Source: Apus apus
Taxonomy: Eukaryota; Chordata; Aves; Apodiformes; Apodidae
Assembly: GCF_020740795.1 (NCBI RefSeq)
Contig: NC_067282.1
Span: forward strand, 171,584,274 to 171,648,273
Direction of reading: 5' to 3'
Length of the DNA stretch: 64,000 nt
In this document: piece after piece, positions 35,584 through 48,130 of the stretch
Position numbering within the stretch: the first letter of the stretch is position 1
Layout: each line of letters begins with the position of its first letter
Made by a program: the position numbers and the translations under genes
Notes under the pieces: model-generated
What the model was told of the DNA's origin: nothing
What the model saw: the letters and a program-made list of their open reading frames with translations, nothing else
The model's database searches: none

Positions 35584-36445
35584 TGTACATTGATCATGGT
35601 TTCAGTTTTTCAGCAGTACAAAATAATCCTTTTGGTTTTCTTTTTAAAATAAAGTTGCCTCTATTGCTGTTGCTGGACCCTGGGAGAATTAGAGAAAACT
35701 GCACTTCCTAACTGTATTGATTTTCCAAAATTTTGGGGGCGAGGATCGAACTCTTCTGTGACACTCACTTGTGTACCTGTGGATCATTAATCAATCATTG
35801 ACAAGCAGGGCATTTCTGCAGCAGTTCAAGCTAATCCATCTTGCAGTCAAACTGAAATGGTACTTGAATCTGTTAACAGGCTATGACTGTATCATGTCTA
35901 GGTAAATTCAAACTTTTCTCTCCAAACAACTTCTTCTGATCCAGAACTCCATAATAAACTTCACTTTGCAAAGAATTGAAATGGTTTGGGATACACAAAG
36001 ATGATGTCTTCAGATCTACCTGAGAACTGATCTAGAAACACTGGTACACCAAATCAGCCCTTTTTCAAGTCTGATAATTCTAATTTCTTGTGCAACCAGA
36101 TTTTCTTCCTCTGTTTCTAAAGGAAATGAAGGAAAGTGAGAAGGAGTGATACGCATTTCCCCAAGGAAGCATTAGGACACAGCGAGGTTGAGGGACCCAT
36201 ACCTGGGAGCTGAGAGACATACTCAAATCACACGGTATAGTCCTTACTACTCGTAGCCAGTTCTGTACTTTTGCTTTTTTAACCTACAAATAATTTATTT
36301 CCAAGACTCTTGATCAACAGGTTTCCTCAGTTTTTGGAAAACTTCTCATTTCCTTGGCAAAAGTTATAATCTCTCAAACTCTGAGTTATTTAGACATCCC
36401 TCCTGTCAAGAAGTAAGCAAATCTGCATCAGGTAATTTGTTTTCC

Positions 36446-36469
36446 TTTTTTTTTTTTTTTTTTTTTTTT
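36446..36469 (+). repeat. Poly(T) run, 24 bases
   Basis: An uninterrupted run of 24 T followed by CCTTCCC. It is either a mononucleotide microsatellite or the A-tail of something on the minus strand. No recognisable body is adjacent. Confidence 0.9.
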
Positions 36470-36803
36470 CCTTCCCTTTAGAGAAGACAAATATTTTCCA
36501 ATTTCTTCTGCATTTCTTTTGACCACAGTAAAAGCCTTCTTGTAGGGTGCAGAAGTGCTGACACATTAAGGACAGTATTTGGCAACTCTGAATGACAGTT
36601 TTCACATTTTGTAAAAATAATAGCAAGGCGTCTGTGCATTTTCCAGCATGTGGAACATAGCATCCTTTCCTCCAGTTTATGAGTTGTTATGACTCTGCTT
36701 CTTATTCATGGCCTCTGAAATCAAGAAGTGGATGCTCTCATAGCAGGAAGGCTGCTGCCTTCCTGATCCCTTTGCCTACTGGTGCACCTGTGGACAGGGG
36801 TTT

Positions 36804-37080
36804 AATAGAAGCACAGAATGGTTAAGGTTGAAAGGGACCTGAAAGATCATCAGGTTCCAACTTCTCTGCTATGAACAGGGACACCTCACACTGGACCAGG
36901 CTGCATAAAGCCTCATCCAACCTGGCCTTGAACACCTCCAGGGAGAGGGCATCCACAACCTCCCTGGGTAACCTATTCTGGTATCTTACTACCCTCATGG
37001 TGAATAATTACTTCCTGATGTCTAACCTAAATCTACCCTCTTTCAGTTTAAAACCATTATCCCTTGTCCTATTGGGAAGG
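36804..37080 (-). mobile_element. CR1 LINE 3' part, minus strand
   Basis: The plus strand begins AGAAGCACAGAATGG and runs through GTTGAAAGGGACCTG, the GCCTTGAACACCTCCAGGGA block and CCTTGTCCTATTGGGAAGG. This is the reverse complement of the CR1 3' tail and the end of ORF2. Minus-strand translation would encode the [12 protein letters not shown]-type block with interruptions. It is 5'-truncated after about 275 bases, and the terminal octamer repeat is degraded. Confidence 0.9.
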
Positions 37081-40000
37081 TTTCCAGCAGAACTTCCAGA
37101 TGTTGTGCAGCAGCAGAATTAAAGGTTTTAGAGCTCATTTTCCTTCTCTGGTGTGTTCTCATGTGTGCTGCATGAATGCAGGATGTGGGTGTGCATGTCT
37201 ATACACATGACACATATCAACATAGTAAAGCTCAATGGACTCCTGTGTTGTGAGATCTGCAGGAATTATTTTACTACATGTAAGTAGATTGCAAATAACA
37301 AAATACATAGGCTAGAGTATTATAAACTTTCCAACTGAAAAGAATACCTTTGCTGCACCTCACGTTATTCACCACCTGGTACTCAACAGAAATGGGAATG
37401 TAAAACATTTGAACAAAACGTACCATTAGCATTTATATCTTTACAGAAATGCATGTTATTTTTTTTTCTTTTCTCCTCTATTGAAGCACCCATGCACATT
37501 TCATACATCTTACCTCTTACTATTAGTTTAGGACTAGCCTGCCTTCTAGTGTTGTCCACTTATGTAAGTGTTTTTATTAGTAAATTGATGAAATATTACC
37601 TGTACCAGCTTAATTTTCTGTAATTTTTCAAGTAGCCTCATAACTTTTGATAGTTTAAAAACATAATTGCAAAGTGGTGTTTTTTGCAAAGTCTGTTACA
37701 GAAAAATTTATTATCTGTCCTGGATGATTTAGAGAAGATCACTGGTTTTCATAATTATGCAGACAATTCTGTAAGCACAATGCAGTCCCTAGTTATTAAA
37801 AGGCATATGGTCAAAACAGAAAAATGTGGGCAAGCTCATTTACAGTTATACAATAAATTATATCTACTTCATGTCTGTAATTGTCACTCTGACCAGGAAG
37901 CCATGGGATTTTTAGATGGAAAAAAACCAAAAAGAAGTTTAACTTATGCTTTTATTTTGCTGTAGTTAAATTAAACCTTAACTTTATAGATCACATCATC
38001 CCTCCCACAATATGCAGTGCACAAAAGAACCATTTTGCAACATGATGATGAATTGAACATTCTTCCAACAACACCCTTACACCAGCATAGAACTGAATTT
38101 TTTCCCTTTTTCCTTTAAAATCACTGTTTTCCTTTCTTGAAACTTCTAAGAAGGTGAAAATATAGTTTTTGGAAATGAGCCTCATGTTTTGTTCAGCTGT
38201 TGTGAGACTGGGTTTTCACTGTCAGCATGAGAGCTTGGATCTTCCTTTAAGAAAGGAAAATCGATGTGCTTGAAGTCACAGGTGTCCTGAGCATCTGGCA
38301 AAGGAAAACAGCCATTGATGTCAATAGCACACTCCACATCAAAAACGTTAGTGGTAAAGTGGTGGCAGCTGGCACTTCTGCAGCTGTTCCCTAATCGTCC
38401 CTGCTTACCTGGGGGGATCACTTTGTGCTTTGGGATTACACCACAAAGCTCACATGAGCATCTTAGTATGCCACTCAGTGGCTGTGACAACTGCTTTTAC
38501 ACTTCCAATCAGCAGAAGACACACTAGAAAAGATCCCTGCTTGGCTTCAATTACAGATGCAAGACACTTCCACACCAGCCCCAGAAGGGGATTCAAGGCT
38601 TTGGCAGGCAAAAACGACAATTTAGATCAGCAACTGATGGGATTTCTTTACCTTGCCAAAAGCATTGAGTCCCCTGTGTCTCATAAGGTCACAACTGTGC
38701 TTTCAGTTGTTTATTCTCAGACATAGAATTTTAATTTCTATCAGAGTTCTTCTACAAACACTTCAGTTCTTACTTCTATGAAGCCCTTTCTCCACTGAAG
38801 TTCCTTCATGTTATATACACTGCTTTATTGTTAAAAGATTCCTCTTCACCTTTTCTTGCAGAAGACACTTATGCACAGCTTTTATTAGACCTGCATGCAG
38901 ATTTCTGTGTTTGTTGAGCATGCCTTTATGGTTTACACCATGTTGCAATATTCCACCTATATTTTTCACATATTTAAGGGCCTTGATCTAAGAAATATTA
39001 TCAAATCTGAGCTGTGAATGATACAAACTCATTTCTGCCAGACTTTAAGTGCTCAGACATTTATTTTTTTCTACAGAAAATCTTCATGCAGATATCCCAG
39101 TAACAAAAATATAAATAGCCATACAGTAGATGTCTTCAAGTGGTGATGTATTACTGCAGACCTTTTTATTAAGTTACAGCTTGCATTAATTCCTCATTCC
39201 CTTCCAATTCTTATTTTTGTTTCCACAAACAGATTCAGTTTAGAAATGAGTTGCAATCTATGTCACAAAGCATTCATTCTTCACACTGTGCCGAGGGGTT
39301 ATCAGTCTTCTGGGTTGCACTCATTAAAAATTGTGAGGCTTTTGCAGACTATTATATCTAATAGAGAAATGCTATGCACTAGATATTTTGGGGCCAAGCA
39401 GACAGACTGTACAGTGTAACTGACAGCTACAGTAGTAACAAATGAACTTTCCAAACACATATCAGTGTGTGAGGTGGGGAACTTTATGGTTCATACCAGT
39501 GGTGGCCTAAAGCTACATAGTCCTGGAGTGGAGACAACCCCCTACAACTGTTACAGTTGCTCTTGTCAGCAGCAGTGGTTAACATTGTAAAGTGAAGGTC
39601 TGGAAGACAGAGGTGCAAGTCAGTCCTTTCTAGTTACGCAGGCAACAAGCTCCTAAAGACAAATAGCATTCATTAGCATTGTTAAGATAGTGTCTGCAGA
39701 GCATTTTATTAGCTCAGGAAAAACAATATGGGTCTCTCTCCCGTGAGTCTGTTAAAATCACTGTCAGTGTTTTAACTCATTTTATCTGTTTAACAGTGTC
39801 CAGGAACCTCCAGAAAAGCTCACTCAGACCTGAAGAGATCTTGAACAAGAAATACCAATAAGTCATTTACTTGTCATTTGTTCTGGTCCTTGATGCAGCT
39901 GCCTATGCCTTGCAGGACACTTCAGCAGGTTGTGTCAGGCCATCCAGGCTTCATGGTCATGACTTTGGCTCTACAGAGGGTTTTTTGCACCATTAAGAAC

Positions 40001-43000
40001 AACTTCCCTTAAGCAAAACATGAAGAGGCTGGGGGGCTCCCAGGCACATCACCACCCGATTCCTGCTCTAAACTTGAGTGTGACATGTCCTGAGGTGAAA
40101 GGTCTGTTTGCTCCTTAAACCACAGCTGGGTTTGGATAACCTGCCTGTCTACCGTCCATATCAGTGAAAACTAACAGCCTTTGTTTTCAGACAAAATTAT
40201 GGTTTTCCACAGAAAAATGAAACTTGTGTGGAAAGTATTTAGAAACCCATTTTGCCACCAGAAGTAGTTTGAAAACTCATTGCTCTTGTGGTCCTCCTGC
40301 TGTCACTGGTGGGAGCAGGCATCTCGAGGAGTGGCAACAGTTCTGGGAGGGGTGCAGTGTGTCCTTCATTATTGTTGAGTCTTGGACTCAATCTTTTCAT
40401 GGGCGCTGCTTTTCCTGCTAAATGACTAGTACCTAGTTGAGGTGGTTGAGCCAGACTTGTTGAGGACCACGTAATCCTGGGAGAGCAGAGACAAGTGGAC
40501 CTGAAAGAGAAACATCTTGAGCTGTGTACGTATATGGATGTCCTGAAGAAGAAGATTGTGTTTGCCTCTGTTTAAAAAAATAATAAAATCAGGCACTTGC
40601 TCCCCTCAGAAGCTGCAAGGAGGCACAGATCGCCATCGCACTGGCACCACACTGTGGACATCTGCTACCACTGCAAAAGCACTCCTGCTTTGGAGACCTA
40701 TTTTATCCTAGAGGTAAAACATTTTTAAAAAAACACCCATATTTATCCTACGGGATAAAATAATCTAGGACTTTAGAAAAGTCGGCTTGAACCTGCCAGC
40801 TGACCTGCCTGTGAGAGGCCGGGTAAGAGGGCTTAGCAATCCAGGCCTGGGAGGCAGTAGGAGGCCAGGTGTACCCTGTCCTTGCTTGTCTTCCCACAGT
40901 CAGCAGAAAAGGAGGTGAAGTCTGAAGGGGGAGAGTCAGCTCCATGAAAAATCAAGCACTTCCTTCTCTCCTAGGTGGAGGAGCTTGGGCTGGCACCTTC
41001 CAGAGAGCAGGACCTCACACTGTGACCCTGGTCCTCGGCGGCAGCAGTGGCAGCCGCTCCACACCAGGCTGGGCTGGGCTGCTGGCAGCCCGTGTTACCT
41101 TCTGTCACCTCTCCTCCATTGCCAGCCCAGCACACGCCAGTAACTGCTGCTGGTGACACAGCCTTTCCTTCACACTAGTTAGCACCCATGCCAAGAGGCG
41201 TTCACCTTTTCAATCAGACTGGCTGAACGGAGAGCTTTCTAGAGATGTACCTGCAAAGAGCTTCCTCACTTTTTCCAGTAAAAATAGCAGCTGGTTTTGG
41301 TTTGCCTTGCAGCCAGTGAGGCTGTGTAAGGTGCAGCCAGGCTCTGCTGGCCTCAGTCTCCTCATCAGCACTCCAGGAGCCTTCAGCATCTGCACCCGAA
41401 CCTGCAGCAACCTGAACGTGTTGGTCAGATTTTCACGTGTTGACCCACCACAACCAACAAAATTCAGGATCTCTAAAAACTTGGGCACTTATTTTGGAAT
41501 ATAAATATCCGTTTGGTCATGAGACTAACAAGGTTGTGTTGTTAGCTTCTATTATTCTTGGAATCATAATGATCCCTAATTCTTATGCTGTGTGGCACAC
41601 GCTCACCCACTACCATATTCAGATATGCACCAGACCATGACTTTGGCTGTCCATACAGTAACTGTCCACTCCCTGTAGTCTTCATGCATGTCACAAATAG
41701 CAGGCGTAAATAGCATACTGATCTCATACTGCACACTACCATCACACACGGAATCTATCAAGCATGAGCTGTTTGTGAATTTCCTTTCTGTCTAAGACTT
41801 GTTTTCATAGACTTCTGTTATTGGTACTATCTCTTCAAGAGAGAGTGATAGGCTTCTTCATGTCAAAGCCTGATCTTTTAAGATCAAAATCTTTTCTTAC
41901 ATCACCAAAATGTATTAAAATGAGTTACTCATTGCTGAAAACTCTTGACAGTTTAAGAGATACAAATCTGCTGTAATTAACCACCAGCTGGCTGCTTGTA
42001 ACTTAGAAAAATTGTAACTGTTTCAGACCACATATTGTAACTAATTGTGATTCACAGGGTCTTTTTTAAGCATTATTTTTCCAGTGACTGATTTTGCCAA
42101 GTGCTTCAAGAGCCTTTCTGTGAAACTGCAAGTATGTCAAACACTTCATGTTCATATGTGCCATACTGCTTTCTGGTGGAGTTTTATTGATTAATATATG
42201 TCCTATACGACCGAGATCTGAATAATGCACTGTAAGTAAGTACAACGATGCCCCCCCCACCCCAGGTCACTAACATCTGATTCACCAGTCAATCTGATAT
42301 TGCTGCATTTTACAGGTGGGGAGATGGAAGTACAATTAGTGGCAAAGGACATCTCAATGTATGTTGATAAATGTGTACATTTTGCCAAATAGCTATTTTA
42401 TGAATTGATGAAGCATAAACTGAGGAACATATTCTTGATATTTGAGCAATTGTTGATCAAGTTCATAGAGAAAACAGAGACATTTCCTAGGATGCTGCTT
42501 TTCCTTTCTTGATGATTCCTTATGGTTAGAGGCTGTCTTTGCAAATTTAAATGAGTCAGATTTTTTCAGCAGCTGAAGACTTTTTTTACACAAACACTGA
42601 AAGTGTCTGGGTTGCTTTAAAAAAATAAATCTAACTGTGTGGAAATAAGTGGGTTTAGAAAGTGGATTAAATTATACCAAGTAAAAATTGCTGTCCTCTT
42701 GAGTGGTCCCTTGCACAGTCATGTCATAGGAGTAGAAAGCTGGGCATGCACGTCTCCCATCTACACCAGCACCCTGTTCTGGGTAACAGCAATGGTAGAT
42801 GACTAGGAAAACTCAGAAGAGCAGGCAAACATGTGGTGATTTCTTCCAAATGTGATCCCACATTGAGCCTGTAACTCATAGGCCCCTTCACTTGGTCTCA
42901 TTATGATGTTTTGTCTTCTTGCTTACACTTGTCTCTTGCTAACAAGGTGATGTTCATTCAAAGCACCTGGCTCATTTCAGCTTGTTGCCCCTGCCAGGCA

Positions 43001-46000
43001 ACACTCCCATAGACTAATTAACAAACAGTAGCAGGAAGTAGACTAGGAGGAAGGAGAAGGAGGAAAAGGCCTCATAACATAATGAGGAAAAGCTCTTAAC
43101 ACATAATTATTCATTCAGAGCCCTTGTAACAGGATTTAAATATTAAAGCACATTACAGTGATATTGATAGAAAGCTGCTCCTCCAAAATCCTGCTCCCAA
43201 AGGAGTCTGTCAGTTACAGTGAAGCACAGGGAAAACATGCACTGATTCATCTTCATGTTCTTGTTCTGCTTCCAAAGTGTCCAAATAATTATTATTGCTG
43301 AAGCAAAATGATGAAAACATTTTGGAGGGAGCTACAGAGAAGAATTGTATGCAAGCTACCATAAGAAGAAATAAAGAGTGGTATTTAGTTAAAGAATTAT
43401 AGTTTATCTGACTCCAGACTACTTACTGAGATGCTTCTTTCTAATAAAATCTGTCGTTTGCTCCATATGGCTTAATAATAATCTCTTATTTCCATCTCTG
43501 TGTAAGTAGTTACATAAATGTAAGTAAGACAAATACATTTTTAGGTGATATTTCTTTGTTAATCTATAAACTGCTTTATTTGTCTGTGACACACACTGAG
43601 ATAAGTCTCACAGTTGTTCTGGGAGATGTTGCACCTAAATCCAAAAAAGAGTGGTCACAGCAAGAAACTGGCTGACACAGCAGTTCTTTACTTCTTGCAT
43701 CTATGCCTTTTTACTCAGTTTTGAAAAAGGCATAAAATAGTAAAAGTATATAACATTAACTGTTCTCACATCATAATTTTGGCAAGGTTCTGGCATAGTA
43801 GAACCCCACGATTAAGTAATGGAAAGCACAAACCTGACATAGCAAAAGGAAAAAACAGACTTTACCCACACTTTTTGTTAACTATATGATCCTGATTTAA
43901 GAATAACTAGAACAAAATTACTTTGTGTTTTTGATTGTAAATTCCCCTTTCTTCTTTATACAGACAATCCTTATGCCAAAAAAATGTTTTGCTGCTTAAA
44001 GAAGAGCAAGCAGAGTCTAAGATTGCAGCCTGGAATAATTGCTTCAGTTGGCAGGGAACAGACTCCTTCTGCTCTTCCCTCTTGAGATTGCCCTTAAAAG
44101 CTGCTTACAGTCCTAACCACTTGAGTAGAAGAAAGATATAAGTACCCTGAAAGTAATGGAAAGAGCAACAGGGATTAAGGGGCTGCAGGGATTCGTTTAC
44201 AAAGAACTATTTTTAAAGCATTTGATTTCATAGACAGATGACTTAGTTCTGGGTGAATGTGCTTTATGTAACCACCACTGCTACAGTTAGCCAGAGAAAG
44301 CCACTTCTCTCACCATCTTCTGTCACCTGCATGTTATCCTCCCATTAGTTTTTCATAAATTTTTTTTTTTTTGCTTTGCTGTATCTCTGAAGTGTGCAAT
44401 ATTTGCAGGTCATAAACATCAAGGTGAGTGATAAATTGCTGGAGCTACAGGGGAAAGTGCACACATTAAATTGTGCCTGGCTATCTCAGGAACTGCTTGT
44501 TGCAGAAATTTATTAGACTGTGATACAGCCTCCTGAAGGAAGCAATGTAAATTTTATAATTTCAGATATTTTAAATAAGGCAGGCACTGATTGAGGGAAG
44601 GTACTCCAGCTGTTTACATTTATGTAGTAGCCTTCACAGCTGAGCCTCAGAGTGCTGAACCAATAACTGCAAAATAAAATTATCAGCACTTGCTCTACAG
44701 GAACCAGTATTTCTTTAGTCTTCCTTTAAGTGCCAAGATACAGAGTGAGAAGTGAATTTCATAACTTAACTTAGAGTGTAGAGTTGCCACATGCCCCTGT
44801 CTCCAACTGACCTGAGTTAATAACTGAAGCAATGCAAACATGGCATCCTGCTGCTCTGGACCTTAATGCACTGAATCTTAATGCCCTCAGGAACATAACC
44901 AAAGAGCAGATTAGCTGGAGCTCTGCAGCCCTGCCTTGGGACTTTGAATGAGAATGAAGCAAACTGTGAAATCTGTCTGTAATCTGATGGTAAACGGATG
45001 AAAAAACAACAGGTTTAATGATACGTTGTATTTTAGCTACAGTTGCATCTTAGACTCAGTACAAAACATAAAGATGGTAAATAAGCACTACAGCTATGTA
45101 CAACAAATCCCAGATAAGTTATTTTTAGGGTTACATGTCTTTTCCCAAGCACTAGGTGGTTTTGTAGGCAGTAAAAAGGAACGTTTTAGAAACAGACCTA
45201 CGCATCAAAAATCTGAGACTCACAAACAAAAAAAAACTCAACCCATTTTCCTCTTGGTGATGTAGGAAGTGAAACACAGCTGAACTACAGGACAAAGGAC
45301 CACTTAGCCTGATTTTTTTTTCCAACAGGTATAATGAATCTACTCTTTGACCATGATCAGTATTACTTTGGGTGCACCTTTGCCTAAATGCAAGTAACTC
45401 AGCGGAGCGCAAGGTGAATTCTGCAGACTTCTGTTTTTGAATCCAGTAACTGTGGAGAGTCTGCAATAGGCAATCCCCAACATGCAGAGGCTTAGTGAAA
45501 ATACCATAATTACAGAGTTGGGCGTTTTTTATAAGTGTTAAAAGAGTACAAAGCTGAAAGTCTTTGTTTCTGTACTATGGCACTGGTGCAGGTCTCTAGG
45601 TGCTGGTTTTATTTTGGTTTTCCTCATGCAGAAGACTGGGACCAAACTGAGAAGAGTGAGTGAGGAAGTGCAGTGGGCTTTGCTGTGCCTGAAAACCAAG
45701 ACTGTTGCACATCTTGCTGCTGGCCAGCTTACTATTTTTATCCTTCCAGGTCTGCATTCCCAGAACCATAATTGAAAGGAGAGAGAAACACTGCATAAGC
45801 TTTACTCCTGTGCCTATGGTCATATCCCATTGACAATATCATACAGGGAAAATTTGTGATACTGAAAACATGAAGCACTGAAATGGGCAACCCCAGGAGA
45901 AGCTGTTTCTCTTCAGCAATTTGAAGAGCACTTTCAGAAATCACAGGCAAACTTCTATCCTACTGACCAGGGGTAAGAAAGGTCTAGAAAATCAAGATAT

Positions 46001-47379
46001 ATTGTCTTGCCAGAAAAGAAGACCTCTCTCCCATCAGACTTCAGAGGTCCTGACAGTTGCTTGAGCCAGTCAGAACCTGTGGTAGCACCATTTTGCACCA
46101 GGGTAGGAGCTGCTTTTGCAGTTTAAAAATGCAGTGACCCAGCTGGAGATTGATAATCCATTGCAGTATCAAAAGATAATTTAAATTGTTCCTTCATGGT
46201 GTGTGGACACAGGGCCAGGCCACTGGTGCCAATATCACACACTGATATGTATGCAGCAAAGTTTCAGCACTCACAGCATGCACAGCTGGCCCCTTGCCAG
46301 CCACCAAAAGCTGAAGACTAAAAGTGGATATTTACAGAGCAGAGCTGCCCTCCTCAGAGGAGGAGCTAATTTAGTTTGTGCATCATAAGGCAGGTGTCTC
46401 TAAAATGTGAGAAACCTCCACCCTAAAAACACCTCTGTTGATTGCAAAAAAATATTAAGGACCCACCATTTGAAGAGGTGTGTACTGTAGGTTTCTACAA
46501 GTTCTGTAAGATCTTCACCTTATGTTCACAAGGAAATTATACTTCAGTTACTGGCCTTGAGGACCCTTGCTAATGAACAGGTACCAGTTTACCTGTGGGA
46601 TCTGATGTGGGCAAGCAGAGCCATGGGACACTACTCATCTGTGAAAACCTGATGCTCAGAGACAGGCAGAATTCAAAACATGGTTTTTGCTCCCCTTCTT
46701 TCCATGAGATGACACAGGATCTCCAGAATGACAAGGCTACCAGCATACTGCTGACTCTAGAAAGCAATCTGAAACAAAATAACTGAAAACTTAGAGGTAT
46801 GATGAATAATATTTTGATAAAAGCAGAGGATTTTAACCCCTGTGCTAAACGAGTTTTTGCCACTATAACTCGTTAATATACTGATATAACAAGGCACCCC
46901 TGTATTACACAGAACAAATGGAAAAAATATCAATACTTTGAAGGGCTTTGTCATAGTAACAGTAATAGCATATTAATAGTTTAGAGTAATCTATGATTGA
47001 TTGGCTCATTCTGACTATGCAATTTAATCTTCAAGGAGGAACACAATGCTTTTCCTGAAAAAAGATGGTGCACGTTAGAAGGCATCCAGCTATGGTGCAT
47101 AATTTGTTATCCCCATTTTCTATAATATTTATCCATCTATTTGTAATCTTTTCTGCCTGGTTTCTTCACAACAGGATAATACCTTATGAGTTATCACCAT
47201 AAACACAAATTATAACTTGTGTTTCTTTGGGTGAAGTGGCATTAGGCAGCAGATGAATGGCAGTCCCATTCATGGCTATTTTTTAGCTGAGGTGGAAATG
47301 GTAAATGAGGGTTGACCTGCCCTTTGCCTGACCTTGATGGGGAAAATGCAGCTTGCACTCAAAAGACTTCATCGTCGTC
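37081..47379. other. Long intergenic region, no gene recognised
   Basis: About 10.3 kb without a supportable gene. Open frames are at most about 104 codons, and none shows a known domain. A GC-richer patch at about 40900-41400 has overlapping frames on both strands. A T-run lies near 44359-44373, and AT-rich homeodomain-like TAATTA motifs lie around 43014-43020. No LINE, LTR or RNA gene was recognised inside. Confidence 0.5.
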
Positions 47380-47389
47380 ATCATCATCG
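47369..47389 (+). repeat. ATC/GTC short tandem repeat at a CR1 3' end
   Basis: TTCATCGTCGTCATCATCATCG is a short trinucleotide repeat exactly where the CR1 copy that follows should carry its octamer terminal repeat on the minus strand. It probably arose from, or was captured by, the CR1 terminus. Confidence 0.7.
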
Positions 47390-48130
47390 AATGGTTTGAA
47401 TTGGAAGGGACCTTAAAGATCATTAGTTCCAACCCCCCTGCATGGGCAGGGACACCTCTCACTAGATCAGGATGCTCCAAGCCCCATCCAGCCTGGCCTT
47501 GAACGCTTCCAGGGATGGGGCTTCCACAACTTCCCTGGGCAACCTGTTACAGTGTCTCACCACCCTCACACTAAAAAATTTCCTCCTAATATCTAACTTA
47601 CATCTCCCCTCTTCCAGTTTTGATCCATTACCCCTTGTCCTCTCATTACAAGTCCTTGTAAAAAGTCCCTCCCCAACTTTCCTTCAGGTACTGGAAGACC
47701 ACTGTAAGGTCTCCCCAGAGCCTTCTCTTCTCCAGGCTGAGCAGCCCCAATTCTCTCAGCCTGCCCTCATAGGAGAGATGCTCCAGCCCTCAGATCATCT
47801 TCATGGCCTTTCACTGGACTTTCTCCAAGTCCTTCTTATGTTTGGGACCTCAGAACTGAACACTGTGCTCCAGGTGGGGACTCATGAGAGCCAAGTGAAG
47901 GGGAAGAATCACCTCTCTGGACCTGCTGGCCACGCTTCTTTTGATGCAGCTCAGGACATGTTGAGCTTTCTGGGCTTCAAGCACACATTGCTGGTTCATG
48001 TTGAGCTTCTTGTCATCCAACTCTGTCTGTGTTTGGCCTTTCTTACCTGATCTCTTGCTTCTCTGACAGCTTGTCTGTACTTTCCCCAGGATACCTGGCA
48101 CTGCTTCCACTCTCTGTATACCTTGCAGGT
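47380..48130 (-). mobile_element. CR1 LINE, 5'-truncated, minus strand
   Basis: The plus strand reads GAATGGTTTGAATTGGAAGG and GACCTTAAAGATCATTAG, then the GCCTTGAACGCTTCCAGGGA block. It continues through the CCCTTGTCCT, TTCTCTTCTCCAGGCTGAGC and CACATTGCTGGTTCATG blocks. These are the reverse complement of CR1 ORF2 C-terminal sequence and tail. Interruptions in the minus-strand frame make it inactive. Similarity fades at about 48100-48190, so the right edge is approximate. It appears to belong to a different CR1 subfamily from the copy at 57656-58735, judging by wording of the tail and of the segment after CACATTGCTGG. Confidence 0.92.

Larger units (their letters stand above)
28307..36803. 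other. Long intergenic region, no gene recognised
   Basis: About 8.5 kb of AT-rich DNA. It holds a T/G-rich simple stretch (29108-29199), a TTTA-rich patch near 31990-32012, an AAT run (33204-33228), an A/C-rich tract (34251-34306), a GATA/GATG patch (34425-34453) and a 24-base T-run (36446-36469). One minus-strand frame at 35356-35583 has a protein-like composition and is listed separately. No exon with convincing homology was found. Confidence 0.5.

Noticed and set aside
38182..38490. 102-codon minus-strand Cys-rich frame
   Set aside because: Cysteine spacing does not match any secreted-domain pattern I know, there is no signal peptide and no splice context.
47472..48050. 192-codon plus-strand frame
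   Set aside because: It is the antisense of a minus-strand CR1 LINE; the coding information lies on the other strand.
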